Program-made: the position numbers and the translations under genes
Part shown: positions 8,807 through 17,312 of the stretch, one piece after another
Layout: every line of letters begins with the position of its first letter
How positions within the stretch are numbered: the first letter of the stretch is position 1
The notes under the pieces: generated by a model
The model's database searches: none
Told to the model about the DNA's origin: nothing
Seen by the model: only the letters and a program-made list of their open reading frames with translations
NCBI RefSeq assembly: GCF_019837165.1
Contig: NZ_JAGYHC010000001.1
Coordinates: forward strand, 3,100,001-3,164,000
Direction of reading: 5' to 3'
From: Virgibacillus sp. NKC19-3
GTDB lineage: Bacteria; Bacillota; Bacilli; Bacillales; Amphibacillaceae
DNA length: 64,000 bases

Positions 8807-9465
8807 TCGGCTGTCACCTCGGCTTTCCTACTTTCATAGTTTGCTAGTCCGCGATTGCGCAACTTACAAGCTGGACACTCCCCGCATCCGCTGCCTTTCA
8901 CCCCGTTATAGCAGGTAAGTGTGTGATTTTTCACAAATTCAAAGGCTTCCAATTGATCACTAAGCTCCCATACTTGAGACTTATCTAACCACATCAATGG
9001 CGTATGGATCACAAATTTGTCGTCCATTGACAGATTCAAGGTCACATTCAGTGATTTCATAAAATCATCACGACAATCCGGATAACCGCTAAAGTCCGCC
9101 TCACTCACGCCTGTAATCAGATGTTTGGCCCCAATTTGCTTGGCCAATACACCAGCAAATGAAAGGAATAATAAATTCCTGCCAGGAACAAATGTTGATG
9201 GCACCCCTTCCCCTTCAGTGATTTCAATATTCTCTCTCGTTAACGCATTTGGTGCTAATTGGTTTAGCAAAGACATATCCAGCTCATGCTGTTTTACACC
9301 TAACGTTTCACAGATTTCTCTGGCACAATCCAATTCATTGTGATGACGCTGCCCATATTGGAAGGTAACCGCCTCCACATGATCGAATTTTTCCAATGCC
9401 CAAAATAAACAAGTAGTACTATCCTGTCCACCACTAAATACCACAACTGCCTTTTTATTATCCAT
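8803..9465 (-). CDS. queC: 7-cyano-7-deazaguanine synthase
   Basis: A 220-aa PP-loop ATPase that makes preQ0 from 7-carboxy-7-deazaguanine, ATP and ammonia. The PP-loop 'FSGGQDST' is at residues 10-17, and the C-terminal zinc site has four cysteines in '[16 protein letters not shown]'. I use the ATG at 9465, preceded by AGAGGAG. A longer frame from 9510 would begin inside the leader just past the riboswitch terminator. First gene of queC-queD-queE, expected to be shut off when preQ1 binds the leader. Confidence 0.95.
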   Translation of the reverse strand: MDNKKAVVVFSGGQDSTTCLFWALEKFDHVEAVTFQYGQRHHNELDCAREICETLGVKQHELDMSLLNQLAPNALTRENIEITEGEGVPSTFVPGRNLLFLSFAGVLAKQIGAKHLITGVSEADFSGYPDCRDDFMKSLNVTLNLSMDDKFVIHTPLMWLDKSQVWELSDQLEAFEFVKNHTLTCYNGVKGSGCGECPACKLRNRGLANYESRKAEVTAE

Positions 9466-9512
9466 GTAAATTCTCCTCTCTTTAAAAGAAGAGCTCGCTG
9501 CATTATCCACTT

Positions 9513-9543
9513 AAAAAACAACACAAAGAAGCATGTGTTGTTT
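9513..9543 (-). terminator. Riboswitch-controlled intrinsic terminator before queC
   Basis: On the minus strand AACAACAC and GTGTTGTT form a stem followed directly by TTTTTT, 3 bases after the preQ1 aptamer. The expression platform is therefore transcription termination. Confidence 0.85.
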
Positions 9544-9545
9544 AC

Positions 9546-9590
9546 CTCCTTAGTATTTTTATAGAGGGATGGAATTACGAACCTCTCCTG
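9546..9590 (-). promoter_or_regulatory. preQ1 class I riboswitch, que operon leader
   Basis: On the minus strand the aptamer reads GAGAGGTTCG, a short loop, CCCTCTATAAAA, then ACTAAGGAG. That is the class I preQ1 pattern: a stem from AGAGG/CCTCT, the A-rich tail and the CTAAGGAG pseudoknot strand. It precedes a terminator and queC, as in Bacillus subtilis. Confidence 0.93.
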
Positions 9591-10029
9591 CATCATTTGC
9601 AGTTTACTTTTTAGATTTGTAATTCAATTTTAACATACTTCCATTTTCTTTTACCATATAAGAAAGAAATCTATCTCAAAAAACGAAAATCTAATTATTT
9701 GTAAGCCTCCTGCATCTTGTTCCTATCCTTTTTACCATATGTCGATACAAACAGGTAATAAAGGTTAAAACCTTACACATATACCAAGAACTTCAATGGT
9801 CGTTGCACTTAAAGCCATGACAATGCCCATTCAATCAACCGTAGACCCAACTATATTACAATTATATGTCATTATATTGCCCGGGAAATAATTATCAAAT
9901 CTTGTCATATCTTCCATTCGTTTTGAAATCCTTTTACTACGTCTAAAGGTTTCTTCTGCAAGTATTTTTAGCTCGCGTAACATGTTTTCATAACAAATTC
10001 CGAGTTCCTTGTACACTTATCGGACGACG
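9591..10029. other. Intergenic stretch with one doubtful ORF
   Basis: This is AT-rich sequence upstream of the que leader. The only frame is a 61-codon minus-strand ORF at 9831-10016 that begins with GTG, 14 bases after the next small gene. It has a basic 'FRRSKRISKRMEDM' region but no good ribosome site, and I do not accept it as a gene with confidence. The que promoter should lie near 9620-9660. Confidence 0.35.
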
Positions 10030-10185
10030 TTATGAAATGTAATAATCCTCCTGTATATACAAAATATGTCCATTCGTTATTTTTTTCGCTATTTTATACG
10101 CTTCCTGATTTGTTTTTGCTAGTGTGTTTGTCTTTTTCACTAATCCCTCTTTCAATTGGTAGGCGATAACATACTCCTTTTCCAT
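10030..10185 (-). CDS. Small hypothetical protein (51 aa)
   Basis: A 51-codon gene starting at an ATG with GGGAGG six bases upstream. The protein begins MEKEYVIAYQL and ends ILYIQEDYYIS, with no signal or membrane segment. The beta-alpha pattern could be a small folded domain. A longer frame to 10233 uses an upstream ATG without a ribosome site. I do not recognise a family. Codon use and the ribosome site support a real gene. Confidence 0.55.
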   Translation of the reverse strand: MEKEYVIAYQLKEGLVKKTNTLAKTNQEAYKIAKKITNGHILYIQEDYYIS

Positions 10186-10442
10186 TTTACAACCTCCCTT
10201 GCTTAAGAATAACTGTATCAATAACCATGCCAAGTATATGTGGTAGTCAATATAATGACCAGCTTTTATAACTTTTACATTTCCTATCTTTTTATACTAC
10301 TTTAATTATGTACTAAAATGAAATCATTGATATTCAGCAAAGCGCATTCTCCACCTCTTTATGCTAACCAAACCTTTTCCTGTATGGTACAATTATCTAA
10401 CCTACTCACATAAAAAGATTCATCATAAGGGAGGCTGAAATT

Positions 10443-11711
10443 ATGGAGGATGACAGATTATGGTATCGGCTTGATCATGCAGGAAAATTGTATACGTCGA
10501 TTATTTCTTCAAGAGCAACCACATTATTCAGGGTTTCTGTAACGCTCACCTCCCAAATTGATTCTAAGCTACTGCAAGCAGCCCTTGAGACAACATTGGA
10601 GCGATTTCCTTTTTATAAGGTACAATTAAAACAAGGATTTTTTTGGTATTATTTTGAAGGAACGAATCAAACACCAAAGGCGGAGGAAGAAATATATTAT
10701 CCGTGTATGAGTTTGTCGATTAAAAGACGTGGGTCATTTCCGTTTAGGGTGCTATATTTTAATAAAAGAATCGCCATGGAAATATCACACAGTATTACTG
10801 ATGGTACCGGTGCAATGAAATTCCTGCGTGAACTCGTCACAAACTACCTTCACCTGAAGGAATCCGTCCCTCTAAAAATTGAAAAAATAAGCCAGAGGCA
10901 ATTACAATTGGAAACGGAAAATGCATTTCGTAAATATTATGAAAAGAACACCCCTGCCCTAAAATCTCGCAATGGGAAGTCATTTAAACTTCCCATCTAT
11001 CTTGATAAAAAAGGCCATTATCACATCACAACAGGAATTATAAAGGTGGACAAGCTAAAAGGAAAGGCAAAAGAATACGGTGTTTCTATTACGATATTGT
11101 TGACTGCGATTTATATGGAATGTTTGTTAACAATTCAGGAAAGAACCAAACGTCGGAAACTTCCTATCGTCATGAATGTTCCTGTAAATATGCGTTCCTT
11201 TTTTACCAGCGAGACCATGCGCAACTTCTTTGTGAGCATCACACCTTCCATTGACGCGAGACTAGGTACGTATGATCTTGAAGAAATCATGGAAGAAATA
11301 AAGATTGAGTTTAGCCGGTTACTTACAAAGAAAAAGTTAAAACAGTATATCAAACGAAGCGTCATCAGTGAGAAATCAATAGCATTACGATTAATGCCAT
11401 CCCCAGTGAAGGATATTGTTGCTCCATCTATTTATTCCTTTTTTGGCGAAGGCCAGTACACCAGCGGTTTATCCAACTTAGGCGTCATCGAAATGCCCAG
11501 TGAAATAGAAAACTTTATTGAACGCTTTGAATGCTATCCCCCGCCAAGTATCGGGAATAAAGTGAAGGCAATGATGATTAGTTACAAACAGCATATGTAC
11601 ATTTCTTTTGGAAACCTATCAAAAGATCGAATGCTGGAACGCGAATTTTTTCGTCGGATTCGTGAATTAGGGATTGACGTCAGCATAGAAACAAACGATG
11701 AGGAGGATTAA
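10443..11711 (+). CDS. Acyltransferase-like protein of the condensation/alcohol acetyltransferase superfamily
   Basis: A 422-aa cytoplasmic protein. An HxxxDG motif is at H116-D120-G121 ('ISHSITDGTGAMKF'), the catalytic signature of CoA- or carrier-dependent acyltransferases such as non-ribosomal condensation domains, PapA and alcohol acetyltransferases. The N-terminal 'TLERFPFYKVQL' and the mid-protein 'MNVPVNMRSFF' strand fit the same fold (family DFGWG-like position). GGGAGG precedes the ATG. It overlaps the ribosome site of the next gene by its stop codon, so the pair is co-transcribed. Substrate is unknown; esterification of a lipid or alcohol is a guess from the family. Confidence 0.75.
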   Translation: MEDDRLWYRLDHAGKLYTSIISSRATTLFRVSVTLTSQIDSKLLQAALETTLERFPFYKVQLKQGFFWYYFEGTNQTPKAEEEIYYPCMSLSIKRRGSFPFRVLYFNKRIAMEISHSITDGTGAMKFLRELVTNYLHLKESVPLKIEKISQRQLQLETENAFRKYYEKNTPALKSRNGKSFKLPIYLDKKGHYHITTGIIKVDKLKGKAKEYGVSITILLTAIYMECLLTIQERTKRRKLPIVMNVPVNMRSFFTSETMRNFFVSITPSIDARLGTYDLEEIMEEIKIEFSRLLTKKKLKQYIKRSVISEKSIALRLMPSPVKDIVAPSIYSFFGEGQYTSGLSNLGVIEMPSEIENFIERFECYPPPSIGNKVKAMMISYKQHMYISFGNLSKDRMLEREFFRRIRELGIDVSIETNDEED

Positions 11712-11712
11712 T

Positions 11713-12426
11713 ATGGCCTATTGTCCAAAGTGTGGCATCAAAGTTGAAAAAGACAACCGGCCTTGCCCATTATGCGGCTTTCATATCCCCAAAGTAACGG
11801 AAACTGAAAAGTGCGCATCACGTAAATTTCCAAAAGCCGCCAATCCATATCCCGATCATCTAAGAAGAGTGCTAAATCGTATTTTTATTTTCGTATCCTT
11901 ATTAGTGTTCGTTGCTATTAGCCTTATGTTCTATGTAAACTATGAATTAGACGAAGCTTTTACATGGTCGAGATACAGTAATCTAAGTGTACTCTGTGGG
12001 TGGGCTCTTTTATATTTTGCTTTCGGCTATGTACAGAGTTATTATAAGGTTATTATCGGGGTAGCCATTATTTCTCTAATACTGCTATTGGGACTGGATA
12101 GCTTCCACGGAGGTCTTGAATGGTTTATGCCGTTAGCATTTCCGATCGTTGTTGGTTCCTCTGTGATCGGTTTGGCTTACTGGAGCTTAATCAGAGCTCT
12201 ATCTGTTAAAGGGTTTAACGTCATTGGCTTTTTCTTTATTGCTGTGGTGATCTTATCCATGTGGATCAATTTCTTCATCAGTAACCATCAAAATGAAACC
12301 AACCTAACTAGTTGGTTGATTGCCACCGCACTACAGGTTCTGCCACTCACCCTCATCATGCTATACGTTAAATATGGAATCCCTGAGCATATAAAACAGA
12401 AAATCGCCAGGAAATTTCATTTGTAG
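11713..12426 (+). CDS. DUF6320-like zinc-ribbon membrane protein
   Basis: A 237-aa protein with an N-terminal zinc ribbon (CPKC at residues 4-7 and CPLC near residue 22), a linker, and six hydrophobic segments from about residue 55 to 230. The start is the ATG at 11713, preceded by GAGGAGG that overlaps the end of the upstream gene. Proteins of this shape sit next to HxxxDG acyltransferase-like genes in many Firmicutes (DUF6320 in current naming, from memory). Function is unknown; a membrane partner of the acyltransferase is the natural inference. Confidence 0.75.
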   Translation: MAYCPKCGIKVEKDNRPCPLCGFHIPKVTETEKCASRKFPKAANPYPDHLRRVLNRIFIFVSLLVFVAISLMFYVNYELDEAFTWSRYSNLSVLCGWALLYFAFGYVQSYYKVIIGVAIISLILLLGLDSFHGGLEWFMPLAFPIVVGSSVIGLAYWSLIRALSVKGFNVIGFFFIAVVILSMWINFFISNHQNETNLTSWLIATALQVLPLTLIMLYVKYGIPEHIKQKIARKFHL

Positions 12427-12475
12427 GGATGTGGGGACAGGCCCCCCATTACCCGGACTGAAAGGAGATCCAATC

Positions 12476-13717
12476 ATGAGCGACCATAAACAGGATAATT
12501 ACGACCAAATGCATGACTTACTGAAATATATTGATGAAGGTCTACAGAAGGCAAAAATACCCGAACAATCAAAGAGGAAAATAACGGAAGAACTTGAAGA
12601 GTTAAAGAAGTTTATCCTGGATGCGCGCCCGGCACGAATTGCTATTGTCGGCAGAAGAGGTGCCGGTAAATCGAGCTTGATTAATGCGATATTTGGTGAA
12701 AAGCGTGCGGAAGTCGGCGATGTCAAAGCGCGAACTGGAGCTGGAAAGTGGCATGCCTACAAATCCGATTCCGGCACACTTGAAATCCTGGATACACGTG
12801 GATTAGGAGAGACAGATCAACCTGAAGAGGCATTTAACGAAAGGATTGCAATAGATGAAGTACAGGAATCGATTAAAGAAAAATGTCCAGATGCTATCCT
12901 TTTCTTGAGCAAAGCAAAAGAGGTAAGTTCACGAATCGACGAAGACATCTCGCAGCTGCAACAATTAAAAGAAACTGTCAAATCTTATCATGACTACGAT
13001 ATTCCCGTTATTGGAGTTGTGACACAAGTAGATGAACTTAGTCCAAAGTCGGTGGACACGCCTCCATTTGATCACGAGGCAAAACAGGAAAATATCGCAG
13101 AGGCAGAAGCAATTCTAGCTACAAAACTAAATGAGCTATCAGCCGCATCCGTGAAAATTATACCAGTTTCTGCCTATTTCGAAATCGAGAACCATGTCAT
13201 TTCCTACGATCTCAGATGGAACATTGACACATTGGTTGATTATCTAATTGAACAATTACCCAATGACGCACAAATGATTTTAGCCAAACTGGCAAAAGTG
13301 AAATCCGTTCAAAAAAAGTTAGCACGGAGGATCGGGAAGAATATTTCCGGAATAACCGGTCTGATCGGCGCTAACCCAATACCTCTTGCTGATTTACCCA
13401 TCATTACCGGTATGCAAATGGCAATGATTAGTTCAATTGCATTGATCGGCGGTAGGAGAGTAAATAAAAAAGACCTACGCGAATTTCTCAGTGCCTTAGG
13501 ATTAAATGTAGCCGCTGGATTTGCTTTTCGGCAAGTCGCACGTCAACTCGTTCGCATATTCCCCGGTGCAGGTAACGTCATTTCAGGATTTATCGCATCC
13601 TCAGGAACATACGCCTTATGCGAGGCATCCATTGCCTACTTTATCGAGGAAAAATCATTAGGTAACGTCAGAGCCATCTATAAAGATAAGTACGAGGAAA
13701 AGCGAACGGAAGGTTAA
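12476..13717 (+). CDS. GTPase with C-terminal DUF697 domain
   Basis: A 413-aa P-loop GTPase. G1 is GRRGAGKS (residues 59-66), G3 is DTRGLG, G4 is the variant TQVD, and G5 is SAY near residue 235. The C-terminal 140 residues are hydrophobic and glycine-rich ('GLIGANPIPLADLPIITG...AGFAFRQVARQL...IPGAGNVISG' type), matching the DUF697 membrane-associated domain. ATG at 12476 has GAAAGGAG; an upstream ATG at 12431 does not. It lies 49 bases after the DUF6320-like gene, with a REP-like GGGGACAGGCCCCC in between. Role unknown; membrane-linked GTPases of this sort are often stress-related. Confidence 0.82.
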   Translation: MSDHKQDNYDQMHDLLKYIDEGLQKAKIPEQSKRKITEELEELKKFILDARPARIAIVGRRGAGKSSLINAIFGEKRAEVGDVKARTGAGKWHAYKSDSGTLEILDTRGLGETDQPEEAFNERIAIDEVQESIKEKCPDAILFLSKAKEVSSRIDEDISQLQQLKETVKSYHDYDIPVIGVVTQVDELSPKSVDTPPFDHEAKQENIAEAEAILATKLNELSAASVKIIPVSAYFEIENHVISYDLRWNIDTLVDYLIEQLPNDAQMILAKLAKVKSVQKKLARRIGKNISGITGLIGANPIPLADLPIITGMQMAMISSIALIGGRRVNKKDLREFLSALGLNVAAGFAFRQVARQLVRIFPGAGNVISGFIASSGTYALCEASIAYFIEEKSLGNVRAIYKDKYEEKRTEG

Positions 13718-13748
13718 AAGGGGAATATACTGATTTTGCCCCTTTTAA
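13714..13748. terminator. Bidirectional terminator between convergent genes
   Basis: TTAAAAGGGG and CCCCTTTTAA form a 10-bp stem between the GTPase stop and the asparaginase stop. A-rich and T-rich arms let it work in both directions. Confidence 0.7.
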
Positions 13749-13768
13749 TCCTTCCCATTTTCTCCGGG

Positions 13769-14797
13769 TTATTGCAGGTCTTTCAATTTAAATTCTGGCC
13801 TAATCTCACCTATTTTCTCCTGTCTTGCATTCAGCACTGGGGCATGATAGTAGCTGTCTAATTGATCCCATAGCGATGAATCCCCAATCTTCAATTGTTT
13901 TAGAACTTCCATGGAAGCGACACTGGCTCCTCTCCCATTTCCATCATCAATTTTTACGGCAACTCCGATTCCGGTTTCTTTATCACCAAAGCAGTGAACC
14001 CCTTCTGCACCGCCTTTTGCTACAATTCTTCCACCATATGTTTTCATGAAATCCGTATCAAATCGATTCGTTCCTGCTACCATTTCTGGATGTGCACCCA
14101 TCGCATCCCGTATTCTCTCAAGCGAATTTCTTCGCTCTGGCGTAGCTGTTTTCCAATTAGAGGAATAAGCCAGACGACTGAAAGCCAAAGCTATATTCTG
14201 AAGCGGGACACGGTGTACAGGAACTCCGCAGCCATCGACGGCAGTCACTATTTTTTCTCTATCAAAATTACTAACGGCTGCAATAACATCTATAATTTGT
14301 TGCTGATAAGGATGTGCTAATTCACGGTATGTATCCACATCCATCTTTTGGTTAACACAGCCTGCCAGCATCCCAGTATGTTTCCCTGAACAATTACTAT
14401 AGTACGGGCTTAATGCTCCACCATCTTTGATAAGTTGATTATAGCTATCAATGTCTGTAGGAATATGAGTGCCACATTGAAGATGACCTTCTTCAAGATT
14501 AATTTTTTGTAAAACCTGTGCAACTGTATTTCGATGCACTGGTTCTCCACTATGACTCGCACAGAACAATGCTAATTCTTGTTCGGTTAAGTGGTATGTA
14601 TCCATTGCCCCTGATTCCACTATTGGCAAAGCTTGAAATGGCTTCATGGAGGAACGTGCAAATGTTAATCGGTCCGGTTCCCCGTAATAAGCTAGTAAAT
14701 CCCCCTTGCCAGAAACTACGGCAATATGAACATCATGGGCGCTCTCTACATAATTCCCTCTATATACTTGGATTGGCTTCATGGTAGTCTCCATCAT
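13769..14797 (-). CDS. Asparaginase family protein (L-asparaginase II type)
   Basis: A 342-aa protein of the PF06089 asparaginase family, distinct from AnsA/AnsB. Motifs are 'RSSMKPFQALP' (near residue 48), 'FCASHSGEP', 'CSGKHTGML' and 'VDGCGVPV', where conserved Ser, Lys, Cys and Thr line the proposed active site. It should hydrolyse L-asparagine to aspartate and ammonia in the cytoplasm, or work as a related amidohydrolase. AAAGGA precedes tandem ATG codons at 14797 and 14794, and either may be used. It is a single-gene unit that ends in the shared terminator. Confidence 0.85.
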   Translation of the reverse strand: MMETTMKPIQVYRGNYVESAHDVHIAVVSGKGDLLAYYGEPDRLTFARSSMKPFQALPIVESGAMDTYHLTEQELALFCASHSGEPVHRNTVAQVLQKINLEEGHLQCGTHIPTDIDSYNQLIKDGGALSPYYSNCSGKHTGMLAGCVNQKMDVDTYRELAHPYQQQIIDVIAAVSNFDREKIVTAVDGCGVPVHRVPLQNIALAFSRLAYSSNWKTATPERRNSLERIRDAMGAHPEMVAGTNRFDTDFMKTYGGRIVAKGGAEGVHCFGDKETGIGVAVKIDDGNGRGASVASMEVLKQLKIGDSSLWDQLDSYYHAPVLNARQEKIGEIRPEFKLKDLQ

Positions 14798-14971
14798 TAT
14801 CAGTCCTTTCTAACCGGATACCACACAACACATATCATTACTAGTCTATCATATTTTACAGGATAGAAATATTCCTTGAGATGAAAGAAGTACAATCCTC
14901 CATCCATGCAATCTTTTATTTTATCCGTTATAATAGTACATATATTGTACGAAAGATGAAATTATTTTCCA

Positions 14972-15383
14972 ATGAAAAATGCAAATCTTGTAAAGCTCAC
15001 CTTATTCGCATCACCATGGGTTCGTGGTTGTAAACTAGGACACCCTGATTTAGCAAATGTCTTAGGCGATTTACATCCACCACCCAAATCCAAATGCATG
15101 AGGCTGGGACAAAAGTGTTTGTAACAAATAAATTCCGAACATACATCGCTTCGGAAATATACTTCGCTTTCCGCGGGCGGCTGGTGAGCCCCCTTGTGCT
15201 ATTGCACTTCGGTGTCTCACCTATGCCTTCCCTCCCGCTGGAGTCTCCGCATATTTCCTACGCTAAGTTTGATAATGTTCGTCTTTTTTATTAAACACGT
15301 TTGTTTTGTCCCAGCCTCATGCCGTAATTGGTGACATAGCTGTAGCTGATCCAGGCGATACTTGCGTTGTATCAATTTTATGA
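14972..15383 (+). pseudogene. Small gene split by an inverted-repeat element
   Basis: An ATG-led frame (MKNANLVKLTLFASPW…, 42 codons up to KSKC) runs into the repeat element at 15096. Past the element, a compatible frame (HAVIGDIAVADPGD…VVSIL, stop TGA at 15381) continues and is followed at once by an intrinsic terminator. Without the element the two halves can be read as one protein of about 65 aa. I do not recognise the product. Confidence 0.5.
15096..15322. mobile_element. GAGGCTGGGACA inverted-repeat element, copy 2 (most complete ends)
   Basis: A 227-bp element whose ends are perfect inverted repeats, GCATGAGGCTGGGACAAAA and its reverse complement. CATG occurs on both outer sides and could be a target duplication or part of the repeat. 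The interior carries a TCGCTTCGGAA hairpin, a GC-rich middle (ccgcgggcggctggtgagcc…) and the 'ctccgcatatttcctacgc' block shared with the other copies. No transposase is encoded. Confidence 0.8.
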
Positions 15384-15396
15384 ACATATTCGTACT

Positions 15397-15425
15397 TAAA
15401 AATCGGCTCATCTTGCCGATTTTTT
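15397..15425 (+). terminator. Intrinsic terminator
   Basis: AAAATCGGC, loop tcatctt, GCCGATTTT, then further Ts. It follows the split small gene and insulates mnmH. Confidence 0.85.
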
Positions 15426-15468
15426 CAGTCCATAACCATAAACTTTTGCAGTAGAAAGAAGGATTAAC

Positions 15469-16527
15469 GTGTTCGAAACTATTTCGATAGATGAACTGCT
15501 CCACTTAAAAAATTCAGGTGAACTTACGGTTATTGATGTGCGCTCGCCCTCTGAGTTTGATAATGCTACCATTCCCGGCAGCATCAATATTCCCTTCTTT
15601 AACGATGAGGAAAGAGCAGAAGTTGGAACACTTTATAAACAAGTAAGTCAGCAAGCAGCTAAAGAACGAGGGCTTGAAATTATCTCCGCTAAATTGCCTA
15701 ATTTTGTGAAGGCATTTGCCAATGTAACAGGAAAAAAAGCTGTCTTTTGTTGGCGAGGCGGCATGCGTAGTAGAACATCTGCAACGGTTCTTGATCTAAT
15801 GGGTATAGAAGTCCTTAGACTGGATGGTGGCTATCGGAGCTATCGTAATTGGGTAGTCGATACGTTGGAAACGTCCGAATTGAAACCGGACGCCTATATT
15901 TTAAATGGATATACCGGATCAGGGAAAACAACGATTCTTCATCGTCTTCGTGAAACAGACTATCCGGTGATCGACCTTGAGGGACTGGCAAATCATAGGG
16001 GATCAATATTTGGCCAAATCGGCGTGGAACCAAATAACCAGAAAACATTCGATGCCTTATTACTTGAAAACGTTCAGCATTTGCAGGAATCATCGTGCGT
16101 ATTATTTGAAGGGGAAAGTAAACGAATTGGAAAAGTGACACTTCCAGCCTTTATTTTAGAAAAGAAGGAACAAGGGACTCAATTATTTATTGATATGCCC
16201 CTAGAGGAAAGAATGAATAATATTCTGGAAGATTATCAACCATGGAATCACAAACAGGAATGTTTAGAGGCCTTCAAGCGAATTAAGAAGCGCATTCATA
16301 CGCCAATTGCCAAGAAAATTGAATCCGATTTGGTAGCAGAAAATTATGCTTCAGCAGTCCGGCTTTTACTCGAATATTATTATGATCCCTTATATGACCA
16401 TTCAGCAGGAAAGATTCCTGAAAACCAAAAAATAATGATAAAGGCAAATAACGTCGATGAAGCAGTCGATTTAGTTAGGACATATTTAAAAGGGATCGGC
16501 CTGCCCCCTGCTACGCTAAATCGGTAG
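15469..16527 (+). CDS. mnmH: tRNA 2-selenouridine synthase
   Basis: A 352-aa protein (MnmH/SelU/YbbB) that replaces sulfur by selenium in 2-thiouridine at the tRNA wobble base through a geranylated intermediate. The N-terminal rhodanese domain (residues 1-130) holds the active cysteine in 'FCWRGGMRSRT'. The C-terminal P-loop domain has 'GYTGSGKTTIL' near residue 152. The start is GTG at 15469 with AGAAGGA upstream. The selenium donor gene selD is not in this window. Without it the enzyme may only geranylate tRNA. Single gene. Confidence 0.95.
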   Translation: MFETISIDELLHLKNSGELTVIDVRSPSEFDNATIPGSINIPFFNDEERAEVGTLYKQVSQQAAKERGLEIISAKLPNFVKAFANVTGKKAVFCWRGGMRSRTSATVLDLMGIEVLRLDGGYRSYRNWVVDTLETSELKPDAYILNGYTGSGKTTILHRLRETDYPVIDLEGLANHRGSIFGQIGVEPNNQKTFDALLLENVQHLQESSCVLFEGESKRIGKVTLPAFILEKKEQGTQLFIDMPLEERMNNILEDYQPWNHKQECLEAFKRIKKRIHTPIAKKIESDLVAENYASAVRLLLEYYYDPLYDHSAGKIPENQKIMIKANNVDEAVDLVRTYLKGIGLPPATLNR

Positions 16528-16552
16528 CATCCGTGGGACAGCCGCCTTTTAG

Positions 16553-16630
16553 TTATTTTTTTGATTTAACAATTCCAACCATCAATGTTCCAAATGAGAT
16601 CATCAGGACAAGCGTTTCAAATACTGTCAT
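16553..16630 (-). CDS. Putative holin-like toxin (25 aa)
   Basis: A 25-codon gene: MTVFETLVLMISFGTLMVG then IVKSKK. It has a GAGGG ribosome site six bases before the ATG. The sequence closely fits the 'putative holin-like toxin' family of Bacillales type I toxins: MTVFE start, one membrane helix, lysine-rich end. Such peptides insert in the membrane and are usually silenced by an antisense RNA. I could not place the antisense promoter with confidence. It lies just past mnmH in opposite orientation. Confidence 0.7.
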   Translation of the reverse strand: MTVFETLVLMISFGTLMVGIVKSKK

Positions 16631-16845
16631 CCGGTAACCCTCTTTCCTAATCGTTTCGTCAGGAGAATGGACTGTCACCCTTGTTATCGTTTTGTCGTAT
16701 TGCTTGCTTGGATTGATCTACTCGATGAAATTGCTCTATAATGTTTTTGATTTGTTCACATGATAATTATTATATTTTATAATATGGGCTTATCCGCTTG
16801 TCCTATTCCTTTTATGCTGAAAAAATGTGAAAAAGAACCGGATTT

Positions 16846-17262
16846 TTATTTTTCTTCCAAATAAATACACTGATGCAAAGGTGGACACCCAAGTACCAGC
16901 CAAATTTTAATGAACAACTCTAACCTCGGTTGCGACACATTATTGAATATTTTGCTTATATTCGGTGGCTTCATATGCAGTTGCTTGGCAACGTCTTTAA
17001 TATAGATATTCTTATGTTTCGCTATTTCTTTGAAACGATTCTTGATCACAAGCTGTTTATTGCTATTTAGAAACGGATTAACGGAATCAAAATGATTGAT
17101 TTGTTCCATCTTATCCGCTATACAGCCAACAATGAACTCCTCTATTTTATAATTATCACTCCTGTTTTTATCCCGATGCCGATTAATTAAATTCTCCAAT
17201 TCCGTGATTTCCTTGATTTTATCATAGGTTTCTTCATGAAGCTGAATTGTCACTTCTTTCAT
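16846..17262 (-). CDS. HTH (Cro/C1-type) protein with N-terminal RHH-like segment
   Basis: A 138-aa protein. Residues 80-125 form a helix-turn-helix of the XRE/Cro type ('IYIKDVAKQLHMKPPNISKIF'). Residues 1-50 ('VTIQLHEETYDKIKEI') resemble a ribbon-helix-helix or dimerisation segment. AGAGGTG precedes the ATG. It probably binds DNA. It sits between the holin-like peptide and a broken small gene, a setting like a decayed phage or plasmid module, but no phage genes are adjacent. Confidence 0.7.
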   Translation of the reverse strand: MKEVTIQLHEETYDKIKEITELENLINRHRDKNRSDNYKIEEFIVGCIADKMEQINHFDSVNPFLNSNKQLVIKNRFKEIAKHKNIYIKDVAKQLHMKPPNISKIFNNVSQPRLELFIKIWLVLGCPPLHQCIYLEEK

Positions 17263-17312
17263 GTATAAATCACCTCTTTTATGGTAAATGTATAGTTGAA
17301 AGGATGATAAAC

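Noticed and set aside
9300-9596. 98-codon minus-strand ORF overlapping queC and its leader
   Set aside because: It runs through the preQ1 aptamer and terminator and is out of frame with queC, which has full family motifs.
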